Assembly (NCBI GenBank): GCA_902580445.1
Contig: CACHKQ010000004.1
Span: forward strand, 1 to 64,000
Length of the DNA stretch: 64,000 bases
Source of the DNA: an uncultured Pelagibacteraceae bacterium
GTDB taxonomy: Bacteria; Pseudomonadota; Alphaproteobacteria; Pelagibacterales; Pelagibacteraceae
Direction of reading: 5' to 3'
Both the position numbers and the translations under genes were made by a program. The notes under the pieces are model-generated. The model did not search any database, was not told the origin of the DNA, and saw only the letters and a program-made list of their open reading frames with translations. This document shows, piece after piece, positions 8,197 through 16,936 of this stretch. Within the stretch, counting starts at the first letter, position 1. Every line of letters starts with the position of its first letter.

Positions 8197-10949
8197 TTTG
8201 AACTAATTAAATCCTTTTTTCTAAAAACTTTTAAAGGAGGTAGAATTTTAATATTAATTGCTAAATTAATGAATTTACCACGAGCATTCTTCGACCTCGT
8301 ATATTTAAATGACATTCTATCACCAATCTTAGCATTTTTTGGCATTAAACCACCTTTAATTGAAATGGTATTGAACTTTTTAGGACCAACATTAAAATAG
8401 ATTTTGTTACATCTTATTTGATGAATTGTATAATCTTTACCAAGGGTATCTCTATGAACTCTTGTTTCGTATACTCCTTCGTAAGTTTCATATTCTTTTG
8501 CTATGATAACATTTTCCCATTTTGGATTTGGATATCTACTTTGAATTTCATCCAACTGTTTAGAAAGTTCAGAAAATTTTGACACATCTTTTTGTTGAGA
8601 AAAAAATATTTTTTTAATATTTTGTAAATTTCTTCCAGACCTTGAAATTGTCGAATCAACCGTAACAAAATCTACTGTATTTATTTTCTCAAATTCATTA
8701 AAAAGTTTAAATTCGTTGTTTAAAGCCTGCAAGGCTGCATCTGGATTATTCATATGATCAAGTTCATACTCTGATAAAGAATGGTAGAATCTGATTGCTT
8801 TCATCGCCAATTTTTTTCTAGTTAAAGCGCTTAAATTTGGAGCTTTAGCAAATTGTATTACTTTATTACAAATTTCCTTTGCCTCATTATCAAAAATTAA
8901 GTTGTAACATTTAGCTTCTAAAAGGAAACCGTGAGCAGAGTGCATAGTTTCAGGCCCAGTACATACCTCAACTGCTTTTTTTGCTTGTTCTAAAAATTCT
9001 TGTATTTTTTGCATTTCCCCGAGTCTTTCTGCATAATAACAATATAAATTCTGATACTCCGGTTCTAATTGAATTGCTATTTCATATGATTTCATCATAT
9101 TTACAGGATCATAGTTTTGAGAATGATAGTTTCCTTCAACTCTATAAACTTCGCAATAATCTGGATGGGATATTTTTAATTTTTCTATATTACGCTCTAT
9201 GTCAGCACCTATTTCAGCGAATATTTGTTTATTATAAATTTCTTTTGCACGTCTTGCAGTATTCCGTGAAATTGTTTCGCAAATTTGTGCGGCATAAGCA
9301 TCAGCTTTTTTTCTGACCATCATTCTATTCCAGTCTTGAATCAGTGTTCCATTTTTAGCTTCGTTATAATTGACTGGCATACTAATACTAGCCGATGTTA
9401 CACGTGCATAAGTTTTATACAACTTTTCTTTCTCTTTCATATCGTCATAAAATTTATTTTTTTCTAGAAATGGTATCACTTCATTTTTAACTTTATAATA
9501 TACAGCACCTGTTCTTTTTATATCTTGTGATATAAAATTGTGATTTAATAAGTCTTTAATTCCAGATACAATTTTACTTGGGTCTGACTTGCTTCCTATA
9601 ACATCTACGATAATTGACCTTGTTAATTCTTGTTTTAAATAATACAAACCTTTCAAAACTTCTTTAGAAGAGTCATCAAATTTTTTAAAAATATTTAGAA
9701 AACAATAGTTAAGTTGATCTTTGGATAATTTAAAGGCCGTATCGGGTTCATCTCCTTTAGAAATTGCTCCAACCGCCCATTTTATAAACAATGGATTTCT
9801 TGAAACCCTATCAAGTAATTCCATAACCTTTTCGTTGTTCATCTTTTTAAAGGGTGTTAGTTGAAAGAAATTAATAAGTCTCCTAAAAAAATCTAGCGCT
9901 TCTTTTTTTTCAAAAGGACCGACCTTTACAGTAGCACTTTGATCAACCGGTCTTCTCGAGGTTATTAAAATCTTGCTTTTATGCTCTGCTTGGCCAAATT
10001 CATCAATAAAGCTGTTAATATTGTGATCCAAAATACTTTCCAAATTATCTAAAAGCAAAAGTGTTTTTTGTGACTCTAAATTTTTCACAACATTTTTAAT
10101 TGGATCATCGTCAAGATCTTCCCAATTTAAAGATGAAAAGAATTTGCCAGAATCATTTATTTCTTTTGAAAGCTCTTTAAATTCAATGGTCGAAGATGTA
10201 CCAGATTTAAAAGAAAGATAAACACATCTTTCAAATTCATCTGTACCCATTAAATCGTAGCAAATTTTAACCGCCAAAGCGGTTTTTCCTGTTCCACCTT
10301 CACCAACAAAAGAAATAACAGGATATTTACTTATTAATTTATTAATTTTATCATTCAAGTTTTTTCTTTCTATAAAACCAGTTTCAACCGTATCGGTCTC
10401 TGGCAGATTATTGTTATCCACTCTTTCATCAATAGTTTCAACTGTATCGTATGAAACCTCCTCACCCTCGTTCATTCTTTTATATATACTCAGTGTTTCA
10501 GGAAATATTTCTTTAAAGTCTTTTATTTTTATTGCAAAATCTTCAACCATATCGGACTCTGAAGCAAGTAAAGGATTTCTAATTTTAGAATGTGCGGTTT
10601 TGTTTCGAATTAGTCTTATCGCCTCTAAATCCTTTCCTATGCTAGCAAGTATTTCTTGAGATTGAGAGTTAAGTAGACCCTTATTAGAAATTAATAATTT
10701 TAGACTGTCAGAGTAACCTAATTGATCCAAAATATCTTCATCATTAATTTCTTTTTCTAGTATTAAAACACCAGATTCCTTTTTTTCCTGTAAGGAACGT
10801 TTTTTTAATTTTTCGTACTGAAATTTATCAATACAATCTTTAATATTCTTTGATTGGATTATTTCTTCCTTTATCCAATTTCTTAGATCAAGCTCAATAT
10901 TTCCCGTTATAAACTTACATTTTTCAAATGTTGTTGGTATAAATGACAT
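8193..10949 (-). CDS. HEPN-STAND NTPase-TPR protein, candidate antiviral signalling ATPase
   Basis: A 918-residue multidomain protein not recognised by name. Residues 1-150 are helical and contain IRNKTAH with the HEPN-type motif R115-x4-H120. A low-complexity linker (about 165-192) repeats DTVET twice. A STAND/NB-ARC-like NTPase follows: Walker A GEGGTGKT at 216-223, Walker B LLLLDN with Asp301, the ITSRR sensor at 329-333 and a GLPL-like NPLFIKWA at 385-392, then a winged-helix-like region (about 425-500). Residues 590-760 are helical repeats resembling TPRs. The last 100 residues are beta-rich, possibly an OB/cold-shock-like fold (weak). STAND proteins with such parts commonly act in phage sensing. 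It lies 6 bases after the EVE-DUF3883 gene and overlaps pncC by 4 bases. The role is inferred. Confidence 0.75.
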   Translation of the reverse strand: MSFIPTTFEKCKFITGNIELDLRNWIKEEIIQSKNIKDCIDKFQYEKLKKRSLQEKKESGVLILEKEINDEDILDQLGYSDSLKLLISNKGLLNSQSQEILASIGKDLEAIRLIRNKTAHSKIRNPLLASESDMVEDFAIKIKDFKEIFPETLSIYKRMNEGEEVSYDTVETIDERVDNNNLPETDTVETGFIERKNLNDKINKLISKYPVISFVGEGGTGKTALAVKICYDLMGTDEFERCVYLSFKSGTSSTIEFKELSKEINDSGKFFSSLNWEDLDDDPIKNVVKNLESQKTLLLLDNLESILDHNINSFIDEFGQAEHKSKILITSRRPVDQSATVKVGPFEKKEALDFFRRLINFFQLTPFKKMNNEKVMELLDRVSRNPLFIKWAVGAISKGDEPDTAFKLSKDQLNYCFLNIFKKFDDSSKEVLKGLYYLKQELTRSIIVDVIGSKSDPSKIVSGIKDLLNHNFISQDIKRTGAVYYKVKNEVIPFLEKNKFYDDMKEKEKLYKTYARVTSASISMPVNYNEAKNGTLIQDWNRMMVRKKADAYAAQICETISRNTARRAKEIYNKQIFAEIGADIERNIEKLKISHPDYCEVYRVEGNYHSQNYDPVNMMKSYEIAIQLEPEYQNLYCYYAERLGEMQKIQEFLEQAKKAVEVCTGPETMHSAHGFLLEAKCYNLIFDNEAKEICNKVIQFAKAPNLSALTRKKLAMKAIRFYHSLSEYELDHMNNPDAALQALNNEFKLFNEFEKINTVDFVTVDSTISRSGRNLQNIKKIFFSQQKDVSKFSELSKQLDEIQSRYPNPKWENVIIAKEYETYEGVYETRVHRDTLGKDYTIHQIRCNKIYFNVGPKKFNTISIKGGLMPKNAKIGDRMSFKYTRSKNARGKFINLAINIKILPPLKVFRKKDLISSN

Positions 10950-10955
10950 TTTTTT

Positions 10956-12110
10956 TTATTTAAGATTATAAAAATATGTTAAAGGTTCAAGCTTTTCATC
11001 ATCAATTTTCCAGGGATTTAATTCAGTAAGTTTTCCAAGTGATGTGGCTGGTGGATTTTTTGACCTATCAAGCCATATACCTGAAACTACGCATAAAATG
11101 AATTTCGGGTAACTTTCTTGAGCTCTTTTGACTTCATTTTTTGTTACAATTACTCTACTATCTGTTCCTGTTGTTCCTTTGACTTCACAGAAAAGTTCTT
11201 TCCCATCTTTGCTCAGATTCAGATCGTATCCTTTATCTCTTCTTGAACTTACATCTGTAACTGACCAATTTTCATTTTTGAACCTCTTAATAACATATTC
11301 CATAGCATAGTTTTCTATAGCTTTTCTCTCCTTTGAACTTAATCCAAAACCTTGACCAGTTTTTTTTCTAGGTTTATTTTTAATATCATCTAAGGTTTCT
11401 GATTTATTTTCCTCAAAATTTTCTACATCTTCAATTGTTATTTTTTGTTTTTCTTTAATTAAATCTAATAAAAATTTAGCAGCAGGAAGGGGAAGGGGAA
11501 GCATATAAATCACGTTATGCTTTAAATTTCTGTCATATATCCAATGTTTATTCGTTCTAAAAGTATTGAGTTTTTTTATAACACTTTTGGTTAAAATTAG
11601 AGGTTCAATATCCACGTAGTCTGTATCAACTTTTCTTCCTTTTTCCATCCAAGGAAGAGATTTGGAAAATTCTTTTGGCCTACTAAAATTTTCATCTGCT
11701 TTACCCTTAACAATAGAAATACAGGTTATTTCGCCCTTTAAATGTGAAAAAACTACATCTCCTTTTTTTAATTTAGATAAAACTTCCCAGTGAAATAAAG
11801 TTTTTTTATTTTTATCATAATAGGGTGCCCAAAAATAACCATCTCTTCTTTCAACTTTAAAGGTTCGATTTTGAGATACCCAGAAAAATCTGTTTGCATA
11901 ACTTTTAAGACCCCAAACGCCTTTACCTTTGCCTTCAACAGAGTAAAATTGATCATGATTTGTTTCTAACTCTCTCCTAATCGTACTATCCCATGTTGGG
12001 TTAAGAGCTAATTTACGAATCTTTTTGGTCTCTCGATATATTTCGCTAAGATGACCACAACCGTTAAGATTTTTTAAAGCTCGAACTATATCCAAATTCC
12101 AAGTTGTCAT
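10956..12110 (-). CDS. wHTH-EVE-DUF3883 protein, putative modified-DNA-targeting nuclease
   Basis: A 384-residue protein with three visible parts. Residues 1-70 look like the winged helix of restriction-type proteins, ending in GKGVWGLKSY. Residues 74-215 resemble an EVE/PUA-like fold (FFWVSQNRTF, GYFWAP, KLKKGDVVFSH, ITCISIVKGKA); EVE domains often read modified bases. Residues 255-345 match DUF3883, a PD-(D/E)xK-like domain: GYDL with Asp296, then FCEVKG with Glu309 and Lys311. This combination suggests a type IV-like restriction or sensing protein. Its ATG shares one base with the pgpA stop (TAATG) and it ends 6 bases before the NTPase gene. Nuclease activity is inferred from the motif only. 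Confidence 0.78.
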   Translation of the reverse strand: MTTWNLDIVRALKNLNGCGHLSEIYRETKKIRKLALNPTWDSTIRRELETNHDQFYSVEGKGKGVWGLKSYANRFFWVSQNRTFKVERRDGYFWAPYYDKNKKTLFHWEVLSKLKKGDVVFSHLKGEITCISIVKGKADENFSRPKEFSKSLPWMEKGRKVDTDYVDIEPLILTKSVIKKLNTFRTNKHWIYDRNLKHNVIYMLPLPLPAAKFLLDLIKEKQKITIEDVENFEENKSETLDDIKNKPRKKTGQGFGLSSKERKAIENYAMEYVIKRFKNENWSVTDVSSRRDKGYDLNLSKDGKELFCEVKGTTGTDSRVIVTKNEVKRAQESYPKFILCVVSGIWLDRSKNPPATSLGKLTELNPWKIDDEKLEPLTYFYNLK

Positions 12111-12619
12111 TATATGAAAAAGCTTTTTCCAACCATAAACAAAATCATCACAATTGTTACATAAAATCCAGCCAAAATATCATCAAATAAAATACCAAAA
12201 GTATTTTTATATTTCTTATCAATATAATCTATTGGAAATGGCTTAAGACCATCAAATAATCTAAACAAAAGAAAAAACCAAAAATAAATTTGAAGAGTTT
12301 CTACCATTGTGTTTGCTCTATTTGGGTGAAAGAGTTCGTACAAAATTATTGGAATTGATTGACCAAGAAATTCGTCAATTACTATTTCTTGAGGATCTTC
12401 ATTTTTAAAACTATTCAAACAAGATTTAATTGCAAAAAAGGAATAAAATAAAAACAATAACAAAGATAAGAAAATAATTAAAATAGGAATTTTAAGAACA
12501 TGTATTAATAAAAATAAAAATAAAGTTGTAAATAATGATGCCCATGTACCTCTATATTTTATAATTGAATTACCAAAAACAAAAAGTGTAATAAAATAAT
12601 AATTTAATTTTTTAATCAT
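12110..12619 (-). CDS. pgpA: Phosphatidylglycerophosphatase A
   Basis: Dephosphorylates phosphatidylglycerol phosphate to phosphatidylglycerol in the inner membrane. The 169-residue protein is strongly hydrophobic with about four membrane segments. It carries the PgpA hallmarks GTWASLFTTLFL near residue 24, DPQEIVIDEFLGQ near 75 and FRLFDGLKPFPIDYIDK near 120, followed by the GILFDDILAG motif with its paired acidic residues. It overlaps ispDF by 8 bases upstream and the accessory EVE-DUF3883 gene by one base downstream. Confidence 0.92.
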   Translation of the reverse strand: MIKKLNYYFITLFVFGNSIIKYRGTWASLFTTLFLFLLIHVLKIPILIIFLSLLLFLFYSFFAIKSCLNSFKNEDPQEIVIDEFLGQSIPIILYELFHPNRANTMVETLQIYFWFFLLFRLFDGLKPFPIDYIDKKYKNTFGILFDDILAGFYVTIVMILFMVGKSFFI

Positions 12620-13748
12620 ACTTAATTACCGATGCGATTACTTCAGTAGCAATTGCTTTTTCTTTTCCAATTATTCCTAATTTTTCTGTTGTTTTACCTT
12701 TTATATTAATCTTATTTTCACTAATTTCACAAAATTTAGAAATATTTTTAATAATTTTTTTTCTATACTTACTTATTTTTGGAGTTTGGGTTATTATGTT
12801 CACATCTAAATTATTTATGTAAAAACCGTTAGATTTAATTTTTTCTATTACATTTTTTAATAAAATTGTTGATCTAATATTTTTAAATTTTTTATTTTTG
12901 TCAGAAAATAATGTTCCTATATCTCCCATGCTACAAGCACCAAGAACAGCATCAATTATAGAGTGTAAAACTGGATCACCGTCTGAATGTCCCAACGTTC
13001 CAAGTTTTGATTTTATATTTAAACCACCTAAATAAAACTTTCTACCAGGAACAAGTCTATGAATATCAAAACCAATTCCAATTTTATTTTTTAAATTCAT
13101 AGAATTCTTAAACATTTTAAAATCTTCTTGACTTGTTATTTTAAAATTGCTTTTTTCTCCCGCAATAAATTTAACTTTTTTAAGTGAATCTAATAAAGAA
13201 AGATCATCATCTTTATAAATTAATTTCTTATTCAAATGTAGATTTAGTATATTTTTAAAATTATAGGATTGAGGGGTTTGAGTTAAAAAAAAATTTTCTC
13301 TGGTTAAATTTAGTATTTTATTATTACTAAATAACGATTTTAAAGCATCGTTAACTGGAATTTTTGGTACAACTGCATTTTTTTTGGAATTATTTATAAT
13401 TTTTCTTATTAATCGAGTGGAAATGTTAGGTCTTGCAGAGTCGTGTATAAGAACGTTTGAACATTTTAATTTGTTTTTCTTTATATATTTAAGTGCTTTT
13501 AATGTGGAGTCTTGTCTTGAATTACCACCAATTATTTTGATAAATTTTTTTGATTTTATTCTTTTAATAAACTTTAAGTGCTTTTTATTAATTACAACGA
13601 TAATATTTTTAATTTGCTTGATATTGTTAAATTTTAGTAAAGATAGCTCTAAAATGGTTTTTCCTGCAATTTTAGTGAAAGGTTTTGGGATTTTATGTTC
13701 AAATCTTTTACTATTTCCGGCGGCTAACAAAATTAAGCAAAAATTCAT
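12612..13748 (-). CDS. ispDF: Bifunctional IspD/IspF (MEP pathway)
   Basis: A fusion of two isoprenoid enzymes: 2-C-methylerythritol 4-phosphate cytidylyltransferase (IspD, residues 1-215) and 2-C-methylerythritol 2,4-cyclodiphosphate synthase (IspF, 220-378). IspD shows LLAAGNSKRF at 7-16 and HDSARP at 102-107. IspF shows the metal ligands Asp228 and His230 (DIHRL), HSDGDP from 254 and His262. The fused form is typical of Alphaproteobacteria. It starts the minus-strand operon ispDF-pgpA-(accessory pair)-pncC, divergent from ntrY with 49 bases between starts. Confidence 0.96.
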   Translation of the reverse strand: MNFCLILLAAGNSKRFEHKIPKPFTKIAGKTILELSLLKFNNIKQIKNIIVVINKKHLKFIKRIKSKKFIKIIGGNSRQDSTLKALKYIKKNKLKCSNVLIHDSARPNISTRLIRKIINNSKKNAVVPKIPVNDALKSLFSNNKILNLTRENFFLTQTPQSYNFKNILNLHLNKKLIYKDDDLSLLDSLKKVKFIAGEKSNFKITSQEDFKMFKNSMNLKNKIGIGFDIHRLVPGRKFYLGGLNIKSKLGTLGHSDGDPVLHSIIDAVLGACSMGDIGTLFSDKNKKFKNIRSTILLKNVIEKIKSNGFYINNLDVNIITQTPKISKYRKKIIKNISKFCEISENKINIKGKTTEKLGIIGKEKAIATEVIASVIKYD

Positions 13749-13797
13749 TATGTATATTAATTTATCCTATATTTATGTAAAATGTTAAGAAATTAAA

Positions 13798-15576
13798 ATG
13801 CTAAATACAATTAAAAATTTTAAGTGGTTTTTTGCCATTTCATTTATTTCAATTTTGTTAGGTTTATTAACTTTTATAACTTTTATAAATCAAAAATTGA
13901 TATTTTTAAATGAAGATAATTTACAATATTTGTTAATACTCGATGTTACTGTTTTAGTATTGTTTCTAATGCTTTTAGTTCGTGAAACATCTAGACTGTT
14001 TCTAAAAATTAAATCAAAAAAAGAAGGTTCAAAAACAAGCCTTAACTATGTACTTCAATTTTCACTTTTCGCATTTATACCCTCATTAGTAATTGCTTTT
14101 TTTTCCTTAATTTTATTTAACGTTGGTTTACAAAAATATTTTGATAAGAAAATAACTTCAGCTGTAAATAATTCTTATGAGGTTGCAAAAAATTACATAG
14201 AAGAAACAAAGCGCTCGGTTGAAGCAGATATTTTTTTAGTAGGTATTGATCTAAATAGATTTTCGGGGATTTTATTTTCAAATCCCAAAAGAGTTCAAAG
14301 TAGTATTAGAATACAAAAAAATTTAAGACGACTAGATGAAATTTATTTAATAGATAGCACAGGTACTATTTTGCTTGGCGAAACTAATAATCCAGATGAT
14401 AAATTTATATTGCCTACAGACGAAGAATTTGATCTAGCTTTAGGTGGAAAACCTGTTTCAGTAAAAGTAAGTTCAGAAAATAAAACCGCATTTATGTTAA
14501 AATTAAACGATTTTATCGATACTTATTTGTACGTTTCAAGAAATATTCAGCCTCAATTACTTCAATATCTAGAGGATACAGAACAAGCTGTTAATTTTTA
14601 TTACACTGTTCAGAATAACAGAACCGGAATAAAAATAACTTTTGCAATTATTTATGTAATTGTGGTTTCAATGTTATTATTTTTAACAATTGTTTTAGCT
14701 ATAAATTTTGCGGGCAGATTAACAAAACCAATAATAAACCTTATTACCGCATCAAAAAATATTAGTGGAGGAAAACTAGATAGCAAGGTTCCTGAAATCG
14801 AGTCGGATGAGGAAATTAAAAACCTTAATAAAAATTTTAATAACATGATTGATAGATTGAAAAGGCAACAAGACAAACTTTTAGTTTCTGAAAGATATTC
14901 CGCCTGGGAGTCCGTCGCAAGAAAACTTGCTCATGAAATTAAAAATCCCTTAACACCCATACAGCTTTCTATTGATAGACTTAAGGAAAAATATTCTGAT
15001 AAACTTAAAAACGATAAAACTGAATTTTCAAAATATCTAGAAACAATTAATAGACAGATTATAGATATTAAAAAACTTGTAAATGAATTTTCTGATTTTG
15101 CTAGAATGCCATCACCAATTTTAAAAAAAATTAAAATTGATGAAGTTTTAAATAGAGCTATATCCTTTTATCAAATGTCTAATGAGGAGTTGTCTTTAAA
15201 ATTTAATAAACAAAATAATTCAAATTTTTATGTGAATGGTGATAGTGAACAGTTATATAGAGTTTTTTTGAATCTAATAAAAAATTCAATTGAGGCAATT
15301 GATGAAAAAAAACAAAAAATTAGCAATTTACAAGGCAAAATTACTATGGAAATGAACACAAATAATGAATATATAGTGATCGAAATGCTTGATAACGGCA
15401 TAGGTTTTAATGATGTTGCTAACATTACAAAACCTTATTTTACTACTAAAAAGCAAGGAACCGGTTTAGGACTGCCCATTGTCTCAAAAATTATTAATGA
15501 TCACGGTGGAGAAATAAATTTTTTAAAAAGTTCTGAAGGAGCTAAAATAGTTATAACTTTACCTATTTATCAATGA
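13798..15576 (+). CDS. ntrY: Sensor histidine kinase NtrY
   Basis: Membrane-bound histidine kinase of the NtrY/NtrX two-component system, linked in Alphaproteobacteria to nitrogen, redox or envelope signals. The 592-residue protein has hydrophobic segments near 12-31, 42-62 and 80-104, a periplasmic or PAS-like region, another segment near 283-305, then a HAMP region (FAGRLTKPI onward). The kinase core has phosphoacceptor His379 in KLAHEIKNPLTPIQ, an N box (FLNLIKNSIEA), then DNGIGF and GTGLGLPIV. It overlaps ntrX by 4 bases. Confidence 0.95.
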   Translation: MLNTIKNFKWFFAISFISILLGLLTFITFINQKLIFLNEDNLQYLLILDVTVLVLFLMLLVRETSRLFLKIKSKKEGSKTSLNYVLQFSLFAFIPSLVIAFFSLILFNVGLQKYFDKKITSAVNNSYEVAKNYIEETKRSVEADIFLVGIDLNRFSGILFSNPKRVQSSIRIQKNLRRLDEIYLIDSTGTILLGETNNPDDKFILPTDEEFDLALGGKPVSVKVSSENKTAFMLKLNDFIDTYLYVSRNIQPQLLQYLEDTEQAVNFYYTVQNNRTGIKITFAIIYVIVVSMLLFLTIVLAINFAGRLTKPIINLITASKNISGGKLDSKVPEIESDEEIKNLNKNFNNMIDRLKRQQDKLLVSERYSAWESVARKLAHEIKNPLTPIQLSIDRLKEKYSDKLKNDKTEFSKYLETINRQIIDIKKLVNEFSDFARMPSPILKKIKIDEVLNRAISFYQMSNEELSLKFNKQNNSNFYVNGDSEQLYRVFLNLIKNSIEAIDEKKQKISNLQGKITMEMNTNNEYIVIEMLDNGIGFNDVANITKPYFTTKKQGTGLGLPIVSKIINDHGGEINFLKSSEGAKIVITLPIYQ

Positions 15577-16934
15577 AACAGGAAGTATTAGTAATCGACG
15601 ATAATTTTGACATCCGAAGTTTAATTTCGGAAATTTTAAAAGATAAAAATTACAATGTGAGAGAAGCTGCAAATTTCAATCAAGCTGTTTTTGAAATAGA
15701 TAAAAAGCTTCCAGATATAGCAGTAATTGATGTTAAATTAGATAAAGGCGACAAAGATGGTATTGAGTTATTAAAAAAAATTAAATCTATTACAGATTTA
15801 GTTCCAGTTATAATGATTTCTGGTCATGCAAATGTTGAAATGGCAGTTGAGTCTTTAAAACTCGGTGCTTATGAATTTATTACGAAACCGTTTGCTCCAG
15901 AACAACTGCTTAATTTTGTTAGTCGGGGTCTAGAAAATGTTAGTTTAAGAAAAGAAAATAGACAATTAGAAAATAAATCTTTCCACTCTTTTGAATTTAT
16001 CGGTAAAAATAATCAAATACTAAAAATAAAAAAACTCATAACCAAACTTGGATCAACAGACAGTAGGATATTAATATCTGGACCTACTGGGTCTGGTAAA
16101 GAGCTTTTGGCTAGAAAAATTCATAAAAATTCACAAAGAAATAAAAAACCTTTTATTGTTATTAATGGTGCATCACTTAGAGGAGATAATTATGAGAAAG
16201 AACTTTTTGGTTCTGAAAATTCAGATGGTACAATTATTTATGGTTTTTTGGAAAAGGCAAAAGGCGGTACACTTTTAATTGATGAAGTTTCAGAGATACC
16301 ATTAGATACACAAGCAAAAATACTTAGAATTTTAATAGATCAAAAATTTAAAAGATCAAATGGCAAAGATGATATTTACGTTAATGTGCGTGTAATTTCA
16401 TCAACTTCTAAAGATTTGAAAAATGAAGTCTTAATTGGAAATTTTAGAGAAGATTTGTTTCACAGACTTAATGTTGTGCCGATAGACATTCCAAGTCTAT
16501 ACTCTAGGTCTGATGACATACCATTATTAATTGATTACTTTCAAACAAAATTATCAGAAATTAATGGAATTCCTAAAATTGAAATAAACGTTGATGATGA
16601 TTTACTTTACTCATATCAGTGGCCTGGTAATGTAAGAGAGTTAAGAAATCTAGTTGAGAGAATTTCTATACTTTCTCAAAATGAAAATAAGGCTAATATA
16701 GGAAGATTACTTCATGAGATTTTAAGTAAAAATAATTCACAAACTTTAGCAAATACTAATCTTTCGATGGATTACCCCTTGAAGCAGGCAAGAGAAAACT
16801 TTGAAAAAAACTATTTACTTACTCAACTTAAAAAAAATAAGGGCAATATCTCTAAAACAGCAGAATTTATTGGCATGGAGAGATCTGCACTACATAGAAA
16901 ACTTAAATCTTTGGGTATCAAAGGTATAAATTAA
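15573..16934 (+). CDS. ntrX: Response regulator NtrX (AAA+ domain lacking GAFTGA)
   Basis: Partner of NtrY. Residues 1-120 are a receiver domain (acidic DD at 9-10, phosphoacceptor Asp53, Thr/Lys in ITKP at 103-106). Residues about 140-380 are an AAA+ domain with Walker A GPTGSGKE (170-177) and Walker B GTLLIDE. The C-terminus is a Fis-type helix-turn-helix (NISKTAEFIGMERSALHRKL). The loop after ELFG reads SENSDGTIIYG, so the GAFTGA motif needed to engage sigma-54 is missing. It probably works as a sigma-70 regulator or DNA-binding modulator. It is coupled to ntrY by overlap; trkA starts 2 bases later. Confidence 0.95.
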   Translation: MKQEVLVIDDNFDIRSLISEILKDKNYNVREAANFNQAVFEIDKKLPDIAVIDVKLDKGDKDGIELLKKIKSITDLVPVIMISGHANVEMAVESLKLGAYEFITKPFAPEQLLNFVSRGLENVSLRKENRQLENKSFHSFEFIGKNNQILKIKKLITKLGSTDSRILISGPTGSGKELLARKIHKNSQRNKKPFIVINGASLRGDNYEKELFGSENSDGTIIYGFLEKAKGGTLLIDEVSEIPLDTQAKILRILIDQKFKRSNGKDDIYVNVRVISSTSKDLKNEVLIGNFREDLFHRLNVVPIDIPSLYSRSDDIPLLIDYFQTKLSEINGIPKIEINVDDDLLYSYQWPGNVRELRNLVERISILSQNENKANIGRLLHEILSKNNSQTLANTNLSMDYPLKQARENFEKNYLLTQLKKNKGNISKTAEFIGMERSALHRKLKSLGIKGIN

Positions 16935-16936
16935 TC

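Noticed and set aside
8981-9467. Two plus-strand frames within the NTPase gene
   Set aside because: They lie antisense inside a long, well-supported frame and have no ribosome site or protein-like composition; they are shadows.
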